A DNA stretch of 64,000 bases from Azospirillum brasilense (GCF_008365405.1 NZ_QOKV01000007.1:186001-250000); one strand, 5' to 3'; positions 18,147-27,391 are shown, counted from the stretch's first letter. Made by a program: numbers and translations. The notes: generated from the sequence alone by a model not told the origin.

Positions 18147-19592
18147 ATGCAGAGTTTGCGAGCCGTCCGGTCTGCCTTCGCCGTGGCGACCGCCTGCGCC
18201 CTTCTTGCCGCCGGCGCGCCGGCCGCGGCCCAGACGCGGGCTCCCAACGCTCCGAACAGCCCAGCGGCGGGAACGCAAGGCCCCGCGGAACGCATCGCCG
18301 CCGTCGTCAACGACGAGGTCATCTCGCTGTCCGACGTGCACGCGCGGATCCGCCTCGCTCTGCTGAACGCCGGTGCCCAGGACAGCGCGGAGACGCGCCA
18401 GCGCCTGACTCCGCAGGTGCTCCGCCAGCTGATCGATGAGCGGCTCCAGCTCCAGGAGGCCAAGCGGCTGGGCGTCTCGGTCCCGTCGAAGGAGATCGAC
18501 GAGGCGATCGGGCGCATCGCCGAACAGAACCGCATGGGCCGCCCGCAGCTCGAAGCCATGCTGAAGACCCAGAACGTTCCGCTTTCCACCCTGCGCGAGC
18601 AGGTGCGGGCGCTGCTGTCCTGGCAGCGCGTGATGCAGCGTCGCATCCGGCAGGAGGTGGTGATCGGCGACGAGGAGATCGACGCCGTGATGCAGCGCAT
18701 CAAGGCCAACATCGGCAAGCCGGAATATCTGGTGGCCGAGATCTTCCTGGCCGTCGACAGCCCCGACCAGGACGAGGAGGTGCGGCGCAACGCCGAACGG
18801 CTGGTCGAGGAGGTGCGCCGCGGCGGCAACTTCGCCGCGCTGGCCCGCCAGTTCTCGCAGTCCGCCGGCGCCGCCTCGGGCGGCGACATGGGCTGGGTGC
18901 GCACGGGTGAGCTGAACGCGGAGCTGGACAAGACGCTGTCCACCATGCGCGCCGGTCAGCTCTCGTCCCCGGTCCGCACGGCGACCGGCTATCACGTCCT
19001 GCTGGTGCGCGACCAGCGCCCCTTCGGCAGCAACGCCTCCACCGCCCCGCCGCCGGCCCCGCCGCCGCGCCCGCGGCCCCAGCCGAAGCCCGATCTGGCC
19101 AAGGCCAAGGTCAACATGAAGCAGATCGTCATTCCGGCCCCCTCGAAGGAGGAGCTGAAGGCGGTCCAGGCCCAGGCGGAGAAGCTGCGCAAGTCGATCA
19201 AGAGCTGCACCGACTTCGACGAGAAGGCGCGTGCCATGGGCATTCCGGAGTCGGGCGACATGGGCACGCTGCGGGTCAAGGACCTCGCGCCGGGCCTCCA
19301 GCAACTCGCCGTCGGCATCCCGCTCGGCCAGCCCAGCCCGGTGCTGATGAGCCCGGGCGGCGCCGTCATCCTGATCGTCTGCAAGCGCGACGTGCCGATG
19401 ATCGAGCCGCCGCCCGAAGCCGAGCCGCAGCCGGTGGCCGCCCCGGCCCCGCCGCCGATCGATCCCAAGGACATCAAGATGCCGCCGCGCGAGGAGATCG
19501 AGCGCGACCTGATCAACGAGCGCGCCGACTTGCTGGCCCGCCGCTACCTGCGCGACCTGCGCCGCACCGCCTTCGTGGAGATCCGCAACTGA
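18147..19592 (+). CDS. surA: Periplasmic chaperone/peptidyl-prolyl isomerase SurA
   Basis: A 481-residue exported outer-membrane-protein chaperone. A signal peptide ends near AAGAPAAAAQ (residue 28). The SurA N-terminal chaperone region begins at RIAAVVNDEVISLSDVHARI and includes the QLIDERLQLQEAKRLGV segment. A parvulin domain follows (EIFLAVDSPDQDEE to GYHVLLVRDQRP), then a Pro-rich linker of about 25 residues and a second parvulin-like domain. A second Pro-rich stretch precedes the C-terminal helix DLINERADLLARRYLRDLRRTA, the usual SurA ending. GGAG precedes the ATG. It overlaps pdxA by one base, so the two are coupled. Confidence 0.95.
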   Translation: MQSLRAVRSAFAVATACALLAAGAPAAAQTRAPNAPNSPAAGTQGPAERIAAVVNDEVISLSDVHARIRLALLNAGAQDSAETRQRLTPQVLRQLIDERLQLQEAKRLGVSVPSKEIDEAIGRIAEQNRMGRPQLEAMLKTQNVPLSTLREQVRALLSWQRVMQRRIRQEVVIGDEEIDAVMQRIKANIGKPEYLVAEIFLAVDSPDQDEEVRRNAERLVEEVRRGGNFAALARQFSQSAGAASGGDMGWVRTGELNAELDKTLSTMRAGQLSSPVRTATGYHVLLVRDQRPFGSNASTAPPPAPPPRPRPQPKPDLAKAKVNMKQIVIPAPSKEELKAVQAQAEKLRKSIKSCTDFDEKARAMGIPESGDMGTLRVKDLAPGLQQLAVGIPLGQPSPVLMSPGGAVILIVCKRDVPMIEPPPEAEPQPVAAPAPPPIDPKDIKMPPREEIERDLINERADLLARRYLRDLRRTAFVEIRN

Positions 19593-20617
19593 TGACCGAA
19601 TCCGGCGTCCGGCCGCCGCTCGTCCTGACCATGGGCGAGCCGGCGGGGATCGGCGGGGAGATCGCACTCAAGGCCTGGGCGGCCCGCGCGGACGGCGCGG
19701 TGCCGCCCTTCGTCCTTCTGGACGATCCCGCCCGCCTGGAGGCGCTCGCCGCCCGGCTCGGCCTGCCGGTCCCGGTGAAGGCGGTGGGCAGTGTGGCCGA
19801 GGGTGCTGCGCTGTTCGGCGCTGCGCTGCCGGTGCTGCCACAGTCGCTGGCGGCGCCGGTGACGCCGGGCCGCCCCGACCCGGCCAACGGGGCGGCGGTG
19901 ATCGCCAGCATCGACCGGGCGGTCGATCTGGTCCGCCGGGGGGAGGCGTCGGCGGTCGTCACCAACCCGATCCAGAAATCGGCGCTCTACGCCGCCGGCT
20001 TCCGCCATCCCGGGCACACGGAGTATCTCGCCCATCTGGCCGGTCTGGCCGCTGGTTTGACGGGCGAGCCGGTGATGATGCTGGCCGCGCAGGACCTGCG
20101 CGTTGTGCCGGTGACCATCCATGTCTCCGTCCGCGACGCCGTGCCGCTGGTGACGCGGGAGGCGATCCTCCACGCCGGGCGGGTCACCGCCGCGGCGCTG
20201 GCCCGCGACTTCGGCATCGCCCGGCCCCGGCTGGCCGTCGCCGCGCTGAACCCCCACGCGGGGGAGGGCGGCGCCATGGGGCGGGAGGAGATCGACATCA
20301 TCGCCCCGGCGATCGCCGACCTGCGGGCGGAGGGCATCGACGCGGTGGGGCCGAAGCCCGCCGACACGCTGTTCCACGCCGCGGCGCGCCGCGGCTACGA
20401 CGCGGCGCTGTGCATGTACCACGATCAGGCGCTGATCCCGCTGAAGACCATCGACTTCGACACGGGGGTCAACATCACGCTGGGGTTGCCCTTCGTCCGC
20501 ACCTCGCCGGACCATGGGACGGCGCTGGACATCGCCGGCACGGGCAAGGCCGGCGCGTCGAGCCTGATCGCCGCCCTGACGACGGCGGAGGCCATGGCCG
20601 CCCGCCGCCGCGGGTAA
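19592..20617 (+). CDS. pdxA: 4-hydroxythreonine-4-phosphate dehydrogenase
   Basis: A 341-residue enzyme of pyridoxal phosphate biosynthesis (DXP-dependent route), oxidising 4-phosphohydroxy-L-threonine with NAD(P) before PdxJ. The N-terminal MGEPAGIGGEIALKAWA and the metal/substrate segments VTNPIQKSALYAAGFRHPGHTEYLAHL and LNPHAGEGGAMGREE are diagnostic, as is CMYHDQALIPLKTIDFDTG with the metal-binding histidine. The C-terminal GTALDIAGTGKA closes the active site. Its ATG overlaps the surA stop (TGATG), the common surA-pdxA pairing. In many alphaproteobacteria rsmA follows directly; here rsmA is 5.8 kb away, so the cluster has been split. Confidence 0.96.
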   Translation: MTESGVRPPLVLTMGEPAGIGGEIALKAWAARADGAVPPFVLLDDPARLEALAARLGLPVPVKAVGSVAEGAALFGAALPVLPQSLAAPVTPGRPDPANGAAVIASIDRAVDLVRRGEASAVVTNPIQKSALYAAGFRHPGHTEYLAHLAGLAAGLTGEPVMMLAAQDLRVVPVTIHVSVRDAVPLVTREAILHAGRVTAAALARDFGIARPRLAVAALNPHAGEGGAMGREEIDIIAPAIADLRAEGIDAVGPKPADTLFHAAARRGYDAALCMYHDQALIPLKTIDFDTGVNITLGLPFVRTSPDHGTALDIAGTGKAGASSLIAALTTAEAMAARRRG

Positions 20618-20620
20618 GCG

Positions 20621-20743
20621 TCAGAGGCGGACCGAGCTGCTGGAGAAGCGGCTGGCCGAGCTGTGGTCGATGGAGGTCAGCGCGACCGACGCACCGACGG
20701 CGATGACGATGGCGGCGGCGAAGCCGAGCAGCATGGCTTTCAT
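20621..20743 (-). CDS. 40-residue small membrane or exported protein
   Basis: A very short gene, MKAMLLGFAAAIVIAVGASV followed by a tail ending SSASRFSSSSVRL. A single hydrophobic helix of about 18 residues with a positive N-terminus is followed by a polar Ser-rich tail, so it is either a single-pass membrane peptide or a cleaved exported one. AGGAG nine bases before the ATG is a convincing ribosome site. Peptides of this plan, ending in a (S/T)xVRL motif, are common in alphaproteobacteria but have no known function to my knowledge. It converges with pdxA, three bases separating the stops, and lies downstream of nothing on its strand except the intergenic gap before the MHYT kinase. Confidence 0.7.
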   Translation of the reverse strand: MKAMLLGFAAAIVIAVGASVALTSIDHSSASRFSSSSVRL

Positions 20744-20868
20744 GGGGGGGCGCTCCTGGAACCTGACTTTGGTTGTGGTTTCGGCGCAAACGCGCCTTTT
20801 TCCAAGACCATAAGCGGGGCGGAGCGCGCTTTCAACCACACTCGGGACTTGGCCGGGACTGGTGGTGC

Positions 20869-23187
20869 CTAAGCCGCGGAGGTCAAGGCGCTGCGCAGCA
20901 CTTCGGGGGCCACCGGCTTGTGCAGTAGGCGGTGGCCGCTCTGCTGGACCTCGGCGAGACGCGCGGGGTCGGTGTCGCCGGTCAGCACCAGCGCGGGCAC
21001 CCGCACCCCGCACACGCCGTAGATGTCCCGGATGGCCTGGAGGCCGGTCCGCCCCTCGCGCAGACGGTAATCGGCGACGATCATGTCGGGGCGCTGGCCG
21101 AGGCTGGTCAGCGTGCCGATCGCCTCGTCGGCGGAGACGGCGGCCACCACCTCGTACCCCCATTCCTCCAGCATGGTCCGCATGGAGAGCAGGATGATGG
21201 CGTCGTCCTCCACCACCACGACCAGACCCTTTCCACCGTTGGCGGCGGGCTGGGCGGCCGGGCGGCAGGTCTTCATCACCTGGCGCGGCGCGACCGACGG
21301 CACGGTCAGGCCAAAGGCGCTGCCCCGTCCCGGCCGGGAGCGCAGGGTCACCTCGTGGCCGAGCAGACCGGCCAGCCGCCTCACGATGGCGAGCCCCAGC
21401 CCCAATCCCTTACGCCGGTCGCGCTCGGGGTTGGCGAGTTGGGCGAACTCGACGAACACCTCGTCGCGCTTGTCCTCGGGGATGCCAATGCCGGTGTCGA
21501 GCACCTCGACCCGCAGGCCGTTGCCGGTGCGGCGGCAGCCGATCAGGATCCGCCCGCTCTCCGTGTAGCGGATGGCGTTCTCCACGAGATTGCGCAGGAT
21601 GCGCTCGACCAGAGCCGGGTCGCTGCGCGTCCAGCCGTCGGTGGGGACGTGGCGCAACGCGATCCCCACCTCCGCCGCGCGGCCCCGGTATTCGTCGGCC
21701 AGACGCTGCAACAGGGGACCCAGCGCGAATTCCGTCACCGCGGGGGTGACCACCCCGGCGTCCAGCCGCGACACGTCCAGCAGGCTGTCCAGCAGCGTGC
21801 GCAGGCCGTTCAGCGACTCGCTCATGCTGGCCAGAAGGGGGGAGGCGGGATGGCCGTCGAGCCGGTCGGACAGGGCGTGGGCGAAGAAGAACAGCGACTG
21901 CACGGGCTGGCGCAGGTCGTGGCTGGCCGCGGCGAGGAACTTGGTCTTGGCCATGTCCGCCCTTTCGGCTTTGTCGCGGGCGGCCAGCGCCTCCTCGCGG
22001 GCGCGCTCCGCCTCCGCCTTGGCGCGGTGCAGGGCGTCCTCCGCCGCCTTGCGGGCGGTGATGTCGCGCATGATGCCGGTGAACAGGCGCTGCCGCCCGT
22101 CGTGCCATTGGGCTACCGACAACTCCAGCGGGAAGAGGGAGCCGTCCTTGCGTCGTCCCTCCACCTCGCGCCCGATGCCGATGATCCGCCGCTCGCCGGT
22201 TTCGCGGAAATGCGCCATGTAGCCGTCATGGGCGGAGCGGTGCGGCTCCGCCATCAGGATGCGGACGTTCGCGCCGATGGCCTCTTCCGCGCCGTAGCCG
22301 AAGGTCGTCTCGGCCGCCCGATTGAAGGACTGGATGGTGCCGATCTCGTCGATCACCACGATGGGGTCCACGGCGGTGTCGACGACGGAGCGGTAACGCG
22401 CCTCCTGCCCCGCCGCGCGCTCCGCCGAACGGCGCCGGTCGATCAGGACGGAGAGCAGCCCCAGCGAGAGAATCAGCAGCGTGCCGATCCCGGTTCCCAC
22501 GGCGAGAGACGGCGTGGACAGCACGAGGCCGAGGTCGTCCCCGGCCGGGACGGCGTCCAGATGGGCGGCGTGCCCAATGGCTTTCCCAATGGTGTTCTCG
22601 ACGGCGCTGGCGGCGGCCATGCCGACGTAATGCATGCTGACCACCGCGGCGCCGAGCACCAGCGCGCCGGACAGGCGCTGCAGGGGGCTGGCTGTGCGGA
22701 AGGCGAGCCAGAGCGCGGCGGTGGAGGCGGCGACGGCGATGACCACCGACGTGGCGACCAGAAGCGTGTCGTAGATCAGCGGCACCGGCAGCCGCATGCC
22801 GGCCATGCCGACGTAATGCATGGCGACGATCCCGAAGCCGGTCAGCATACCCGCCGCCGCCAGGGTTGCCCGGCCGCCCCCGCCATGCGCGACGGCGAAC
22901 AGTCCGGTCCCGGACACCCCAACCGCGAGGAGAAAGGACAACGCGGTCAGCAGGATGTCGTAGGACACCGGCACGGGCATGCGCATCGCCATCATGCCGA
23001 TGAAGTGCATCGACCAGATCCCCGCCCCCAGGGCGAGCGCCGCGGCCCCCAGCCAGCCGTTCCGCCCCCGCCCGGCTTCCCGCGCGTGGGAGGCGAGGTC
23101 CAGAGCCACATAGCCGCCGAAAGAGGCGACGACAACGGACAGCGCAACGAGGTAAGGATCGTAATGGCCGAGCACGATGGGGCGCAC
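20869..23187 (-). CDS. MHYT-PAS hybrid sensor histidine kinase
   Basis: A 772-residue membrane kinase. Seven hydrophobic helices in the first 250 residues hold three MHYT motifs, GIWSMHFIGMMAM, GIVAMHYVGMAGM and VVSMHYVGMAAA; the conserved Met and His are thought to bind copper and sense O2, CO or NO. A PAS domain follows (RYRSVVDTAVDPIVVID to GIMRDITARKAAEDAL), then a coiled coil, H423 in AAASHDLRQPVQSL, an ATPase domain (NLVENAIRYT, DTGIGIPE, GLGLGLAIVRRLA) and a C-terminal receiver with MIVADYRLREGRTGL. The start is GTG. No regulator gene is adjacent. It shares the HDLRQP box and the receiver style with the kinase at 3246-5429. Confidence 0.88.
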   Translation of the reverse strand: MRPIVLGHYDPYLVALSVVVASFGGYVALDLASHAREAGRGRNGWLGAAALALGAGIWSMHFIGMMAMRMPVPVSYDILLTALSFLLAVGVSGTGLFAVAHGGGGRATLAAAGMLTGFGIVAMHYVGMAGMRLPVPLIYDTLLVATSVVIAVAASTAALWLAFRTASPLQRLSGALVLGAAVVSMHYVGMAAASAVENTIGKAIGHAAHLDAVPAGDDLGLVLSTPSLAVGTGIGTLLILSLGLLSVLIDRRRSAERAAGQEARYRSVVDTAVDPIVVIDEIGTIQSFNRAAETTFGYGAEEAIGANVRILMAEPHRSAHDGYMAHFRETGERRIIGIGREVEGRRKDGSLFPLELSVAQWHDGRQRLFTGIMRDITARKAAEDALHRAKAEAERAREEALAARDKAERADMAKTKFLAAASHDLRQPVQSLFFFAHALSDRLDGHPASPLLASMSESLNGLRTLLDSLLDVSRLDAGVVTPAVTEFALGPLLQRLADEYRGRAAEVGIALRHVPTDGWTRSDPALVERILRNLVENAIRYTESGRILIGCRRTGNGLRVEVLDTGIGIPEDKRDEVFVEFAQLANPERDRRKGLGLGLAIVRRLAGLLGHEVTLRSRPGRGSAFGLTVPSVAPRQVMKTCRPAAQPAANGGKGLVVVVEDDAIILLSMRTMLEEWGYEVVAAVSADEAIGTLTSLGQRPDMIVADYRLREGRTGLQAIRDIYGVCGVRVPALVLTGDTDPARLAEVQQSGHRLLHKPVAPEVLRSALTSAA

Positions 23188-23295
23188 CGAGAGTGGACGA
23201 GAGGACGGACGCGCAATGGCAAAAACGTTAGATAGTGGAATTCCGCAGCGAACCCAAGCCGGCGAAACGCCCCTGTACGCCTGACGAAAGACCTA

Positions 23296-23901
23296 ATGGC
23301 TACCTCGAACGGAAGTTCCTCCTCTCGGAGCTTGGGTCGGCGCTTGGGTCGGAGGCTGGTGGGACTGCTGCGCCGTTTCGTGCTGCGGCCGCTGCTGACC
23401 GTCGCGGCGCTGGTCTACTTCCTGATCGACGCGGTCGCGCTGGAGGCGGTGCGCCCGCTGGCCGCCTGGATCGGCCGGCAGCGCTTCGCCGAACGGCTGG
23501 CCGCGCGCATCCGCCGGCTCGGCCCCTATCCGACGCTGGCGCTGTTCATGGTTCCGCTGGTGATTCTGGAGCCGTTGAAGCCGGTCGGCCTGTATTTGAT
23601 GGGGACCGGGCATGCGGTCCAGGGCGCGCTGCTGCTCGGTGGCGTGGAACTGGTCAAGGTCACGCTGGTGGAGCGGCTGTTCCACATTGGCAAGGACAAG
23701 CTGCTGACCATCCCGGCCTTCGCCTGGTGCTACGTGCGGGTGGTGCGCTGGCTGGCCTGGCTGACCGCCCTGCCGCCCTGGCTGGCCGCCAAGCGGCTGG
23801 TGGGGCGGGTGCGCGAGGCGACTCGTCCGGCGCAGGCGGTGGTTCGCGGCTGGGCGCGGTCGCTGCGCGGCCGCCTGCGCGCTGTGTCGAAAAGAGGGTA
23901 A
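23296..23901 (+). CDS. Hypothetical membrane protein
   Basis: A 201-residue protein of unknown function. After a basic Ser/Arg-rich start it has a hydrophobic helix at about 33-55 (LTVAALVYFLIDAVALEAV), a conserved-looking block RLGPYPTLALFMVPLVILEPLKPVGLYLM at about 74-102 that probably spans the membrane, then GALLLGGVELVKVTLVERLFHI and an amphipathic tryptophan-rich segment (CYVRVVRWLAWLTALPPWLA). The C-terminal 40 residues are strongly basic. No motif tells an activity. The ribosome site is poor. It is divergent from the MHYT kinase, 108 bases apart, and the transglycosylase follows on the same strand 40 bases later. Confidence 0.65.
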   Translation: MATSNGSSSSRSLGRRLGRRLVGLLRRFVLRPLLTVAALVYFLIDAVALEAVRPLAAWIGRQRFAERLAARIRRLGPYPTLALFMVPLVILEPLKPVGLYLMGTGHAVQGALLLGGVELVKVTLVERLFHIGKDKLLTIPAFAWCYVRVVRWLAWLTALPPWLAAKRLVGRVREATRPAQAVVRGWARSLRGRLRAVSKRG

Positions 23902-23944
23902 TCCTGTCCTGCGCTTGCCGCATCTTGCGGGCAGCCTCATATCA

Positions 23945-24787
23945 ATGCGGTTTTGCAGACCGTTCCAAGGCCAACCCGTGCGTTTCCTCCCCCTGATGTT
24001 CGCCCTTCTCGTTGCTTTGGCGGCCCCCGCCGCCCTCGCCGCGGGCAAGTCCGGCTCCGTTTCCTCGCGCGAGTCGCGCATGGCCGACTGCGAGGCGGCG
24101 GAGAAGGGCGATCCGGAGGCGTCCTACCGCATGGCGCGGCGCTTCCTGTTCGGCGTCGGGGTGAAGCGCGACCAGCGGGTCGGCACGGCCTGGCTGCGCG
24201 CCGCGGCGTCGCGCGGCCACAAGGAGGCGCGGCGGCTGGTCGCCTATGTGCCGGGCCGCATGGGCCATGTCCGTCCCTGGTGCCGCCCCGGCGCGGCCCC
24301 GCTGCGCGAGGCGTCGCCCCCGCCGCCGGAGATCATCGCGCTGGTCCACAAGACCGCGCCCCAGTACGGGCTGGACCCGGCGCTGGTCATGGCGGTGATC
24401 CGGGTGGAGAGCGCCTTCCGCTCCGACGCGGTGTCGCCGAAGGAGGCGGCGGGGCTGATGCAGCTCATCCCCGACACGGCGGAGCGCTTCGGGGTATCGG
24501 ACGTCTTCGACCCCGCCCAGAACATCCGCGGCGGCGTACGCTACCTGCGCTGGCTCTTGGCCTATTTCCAGGGGGACGTTACGCTGGCCCTTGCCGGCTA
24601 CAACGCGGGGGAGCGCGCCGTGGACCGCTACCGGGGCGTTCCGCCCTACGAGGAGACGCGGAACTACGTGCGCTCCATCCGCCGCTTGTACGACGCACCG
24701 CGGCATCCCTTCGACGCCGCGGTGGCGGACCCGTCGCCCATGGTCGTCCGGCAGGCGGCGGAGCTGGCGAAGCCCGGCAAGGGCTGA
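23945..24787 (+). CDS. Lytic transglycosylase with Sel1-like and SLT domains
   Basis: An exported peptidoglycan-cleaving enzyme of up to 280 residues. A signal peptide ends near APAALAAG. One or two Sel1-like repeats follow (AEKGDPEASYRMARRFLFGVG and VGTAWLRAAASRGHKEARRLV), then the SLT (goose-lysozyme-like) domain from about residue 130: the catalytic glutamate is in MAVIRVESAFR, followed by SPKEAAGLMQLIP, NIRGGVRYLRWLL and LALAGYNAGERAV, all typical. Products would be anhydromuropeptides. An in-frame GTG at 23978 with a better ribosome site is an equally good start and still leaves a full signal peptide. The Sel1 part may bring protein partners. Confidence 0.88.
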   Translation: MRFCRPFQGQPVRFLPLMFALLVALAAPAALAAGKSGSVSSRESRMADCEAAEKGDPEASYRMARRFLFGVGVKRDQRVGTAWLRAAASRGHKEARRLVAYVPGRMGHVRPWCRPGAAPLREASPPPPEIIALVHKTAPQYGLDPALVMAVIRVESAFRSDAVSPKEAAGLMQLIPDTAERFGVSDVFDPAQNIRGGVRYLRWLLAYFQGDVTLALAGYNAGERAVDRYRGVPPYEETRNYVRSIRRLYDAPRHPFDAAVADPSPMVVRQAAELAKPGKG

Positions 24788-24815
24788 GGACGAACCAACA
24801 GGGGAGGGGCCACCC

Positions 24816-25667
24816 GTGCCGATGTCCGAACGCAGCTTTCTCGGCCTCAGCGCGGCGGGGTTCCACCGCGTCGCCTACACCCAGTGGGGGCGCGAGGACG
24901 CGGCCCGCACCGCCGTCTGCGTGCATGGCCTGACTCGCAACGGCCGCGATTTCGACGCGCTGGCGCTCGATCTGGCCGACCGCTACCGCGTCGCCTGCCC
25001 GGATGTGGTGGGGCGCGGTAGGAGCGGCCGGTTGGCCAACCCGACGCTCTACGGCTACCCGCAATACTGCGCCGACATGGCGGCGCTGATCGCCCGGCTG
25101 GGCGTGGAGTCGGTTGATTGGATCGGCACCTCCATGGGCGGGCTGATCGGCATGCTGCTGGCCGCCCAGCCCGACAGCCCGATCCGCCGGCTGGTCGTCA
25201 ACGACATCGGCCCCTTCATCCCGAAGGCGGGCTTGCAGCGCATCGCCGATTATGTCGGCAAGGACCCGGTGTTCGAGGATCTGGCGGCGGTCGAATCCTA
25301 CCTGCGCTTCGTCCTGATGGGCTTCGGGCGGCTGTCCGACGAGGCGTGGCGCCACATGGCGGAGCACAGCGCCCGCCTGCGTCCGGACGGCTGCTACGGC
25401 CTCGCCTACGACCCGGCCATCGCCGAGGCGTTCAAGGCGCAGCCGATGGAGGACGTGGACCTGTGGGCCGTCTGGGACCGCATCCGCTGCCCGGTGCTGG
25501 TGCTGCGCGGCGCCACCTCGGACATTCTTCCGGCGGAGACGGCAGAGGAGATGACCCGCCGCGGCCCCAAGGCCCGTCTGATTGAGTTCGCCCACACCGG
25601 CCACGCCCCGGCGCTGATGACCGGGGACCAGATCGCCGCGGTGCGCGACTTCCTGCTGGAGGACTGA
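24816..25667 (+). CDS. Alpha/beta hydrolase
   Basis: A 283-residue alpha/beta-hydrolase fold enzyme. The oxyanion strand HGLTRNGRDFDALA (the HG motif), the nucleophile elbow DWIGTSMGGLIGM with serine at about residue 107, the acid in VLVLRGATSDIL and the catalytic histidine in FAHTGHAPAL are all present, so it should be active as an esterase or C-C/C-N hydrolase. The substrate cannot be predicted. GTG at 24816 is placed six bases after GGAGGGG; an ATG two codons later is possible. It starts 28 bases after the transglycosylase gene and may be cotranscribed. Confidence 0.85.
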   Translation: MPMSERSFLGLSAAGFHRVAYTQWGREDAARTAVCVHGLTRNGRDFDALALDLADRYRVACPDVVGRGRSGRLANPTLYGYPQYCADMAALIARLGVESVDWIGTSMGGLIGMLLAAQPDSPIRRLVVNDIGPFIPKAGLQRIADYVGKDPVFEDLAAVESYLRFVLMGFGRLSDEAWRHMAEHSARLRPDGCYGLAYDPAIAEAFKAQPMEDVDLWAVWDRIRCPVLVLRGATSDILPAETAEEMTRRGPKARLIEFAHTGHAPALMTGDQIAAVRDFLLED

Positions 25668-25786
25668 CGGGGGTACCCCGGCTTGGGCGTGGCATGCGGC
25701 CCGGAATCCGGCTGGATATGGCCGCGCTCCTGGCTTAGCATCGCGGGTACGGTTGCGCCGCAACGATGGTCCGGAGGCCCGACGCC

Positions 25787-26353
25787 ATGAGGGGTTTCGC
25801 CGCGCTCGTCCTGTTGCCGTCCTTCATGTTTCTGCCCTTCGTCTCCGGGCCGGTTCAGGCCCGCGACGCTTTGGACTGGCTGTCGCGGGAGCCGGTGACC
25901 CTGCTCGACTGGGGCATGACCCGGCTGCGTGGCGATCTGCACGACACGGTCGACGGGCTGTCCCGCGATCTGCGGGCCGAGGTGTCGCGCAGCGGCGTCT
26001 TCTACCGCTTCCAGGACCGGCGGATCGTCGCCTACGCCAACTTTGTCGATCTGCCGCGCAACCGGACCGAGGAGGTGTGCAAGGACGTCTACACCCGGTT
26101 GGCCGGCGCGCTGGTCCGCGGCGGGCCGCAGGGGGCCGGCGGGGCGGCCTGGTATCTGGAGAGTGTGTTCAGCCACGATTCCCAGGGCGGCGACCGGCCC
26201 CAGGACCTCGGCGACCAACTGGCCGACCGCGTGGTCCTGCAGGTGACCATCGGGCCGAAGCCGTCCCAGGCCTTCGACGACGGGCGTCGCATCACCTGCA
26301 CGGGCCGTCTCGACGCCGCGCCGGAAAACATCGCGCTCAAAAGCGAAGGGTGA
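25787..26353 (+). CDS. Hypothetical exported protein
   Basis: A 188-residue protein with a signal peptide (hydrophobic residues 5-22, ending near GPVQARDAL). The mature part is mixed alpha/beta with [35 protein letters not shown] and a central KDVYTRL; two cysteines (about 103 in EEVCKD and 173 in RITCTG) could form a disulfide in the periplasm. No family is recognised. GGAGG nine bases before the ATG chooses this start over one seven codons upstream. It lies between the hydrolase and rsmA, all on the plus strand. Confidence 0.7.
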   Translation: MRGFAALVLLPSFMFLPFVSGPVQARDALDWLSREPVTLLDWGMTRLRGDLHDTVDGLSRDLRAEVSRSGVFYRFQDRRIVAYANFVDLPRNRTEEVCKDVYTRLAGALVRGGPQGAGGAAWYLESVFSHDSQGGDRPQDLGDQLADRVVLQVTIGPKPSQAFDDGRRITCTGRLDAAPENIALKSEG

Positions 26354-26405
26354 CGACGATGCGCGGCAGATGACGGCGGGCTTGCGCCGTCCTATAAGTG
26401 CGGCC

Positions 26406-27272
26406 ATGACCGACGCCACGCCCGACTCCGCCCCCATGCCCTCCGCCTTCGACCCGCAGACCCTACCGCCGCTGCGCGACGTGATCGCCCGCTTCGGGCT
26501 GGATGCCCGCAAGGCGCTGGGGCAGAACTTCCTGCTCGACCTCAACCTGACGGGGCGCATCGCGCGCTCGGCGGGCGACATGACCGGCGTGACGGTCGTC
26601 GAGATCGGTCCCGGTCCGGGCGGGCTGACCCGCGCGCTTCTGGCGACCAAGGCGAAGCAGGTCATCGCCATCGAGCGCGACCACCGCTTCATCGAGGCGT
26701 TGCAGGACGTGATCCAGGCGGCGGACGGGCGGCTGTCCATCGTCGAAGGCGACGCGCTGGAGGTCGATCCCATCCAAATCGCCCCGGCCCCGCGGGCCAT
26801 CGTGGCGAACCTGCCCTACAACGTGGCGACGCCGCTGCTGATCGGCTGGCTGGAGCGGATCGAGGAGTTCGTCAGCCTGACGCTGATGTTCCAGAAGGAG
26901 GTCGCGGACCGTCTGGTCGCCAAGCCGGGCAGCAAGGCCTACGGCCGCCTGTCGGTCATCACGCAGTGGCGGTCGGACGCGCGGGTGCTGTTCAACCTGC
27001 CGGCCAAGGCCTTCACCCCGCCGCCCAAGGTGGAGTCCACCATCGTCCATCTGACCCCGCGCGCCAACCCGGAGCCGGCCGAGTGGAAGGCGCTGGAGCA
27101 GGTGACCGCCGCCGCCTTCGGCCAGCGCCGCAAGATGCTGCGCCAGAGCCTGAAGAGTTTGGGAAATGCGGAGGCGCTGTTGGCCGCCACCGGCATCGAG
27201 CCGACCGCGCGGGCGGAAGAGGTGGACGTGGCGGGGTTCGCGGCGCTGGCGCGGGCGTTCCGGGGGAGGTGA
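26406..27272 (+). CDS. rsmA: 16S rRNA adenine(1518/1519) dimethyltransferase
   Basis: A 288-residue SAM-dependent enzyme (KsgA) that dimethylates two adenines in the 3' terminal loop of 16S rRNA late in small-subunit assembly. Family signatures are [17 protein letters not shown], the SAM loop [24 protein letters not shown], the catalytic [11 protein letters not shown] motif and [12 protein letters not shown]. The C-terminal domain [15 protein letters not shown] is complete. The ATG at [10 protein letters not shown] was chosen over an in-frame start 12 codons earlier that overlaps no ribosome site. Usually next to pdxA; here it is separated from it by six genes. Confidence 0.97.
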   Translation: MTDATPDSAPMPSAFDPQTLPPLRDVIARFGLDARKALGQNFLLDLNLTGRIARSAGDMTGVTVVEIGPGPGGLTRALLATKAKQVIAIERDHRFIEALQDVIQAADGRLSIVEGDALEVDPIQIAPAPRAIVANLPYNVATPLLIGWLERIEEFVSLTLMFQKEVADRLVAKPGSKAYGRLSVITQWRSDARVLFNLPAKAFTPPPKVESTIVHLTPRANPEPAEWKALEQVTAAAFGQRRKMLRQSLKSLGNAEALLAATGIEPTARAEEVDVAGFAALARAFRGR

Positions 27273-27295
27273 GCTTGCAATTGCCCCCTCCCTAA

Positions 27296-27353
27296 CCCTC
27301 CCCCGCTTCGCGGTGGAGGGGATGAGTGCCCTCTCCCGCGAAGCGGGGGAGGG
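27296..27353. repeat. Long GC-rich inverted repeat between rsmA and gmk
   Basis: Perfect 18-base arms (27296-27313 and 27336-27353; core CCCCCGCTTCGCGG against CCGCGAAGCGGGGG) around 22 bases, placed between two convergent genes. A degenerate third copy (CACGAAGTGGGGTGGGAGG) follows. The layout suits a bidirectional transcript end, and the sequence resembles the elements at 7993 and 15153. Confidence 0.65.
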
Positions 27354-27391
27354 AGGGGACCCACGAAGTGGGGTGGGAGGGGGCCGTCGCT

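Noticed and set aside
23283..23295. A 13-base word GACGAAAGACCTA shared with 54910-54922
   Set aside because: One of its two occurrences is next to a start codon and the other is upstream of a promoter, and pairs of identical 13-mers are expected by chance in 64 kb.
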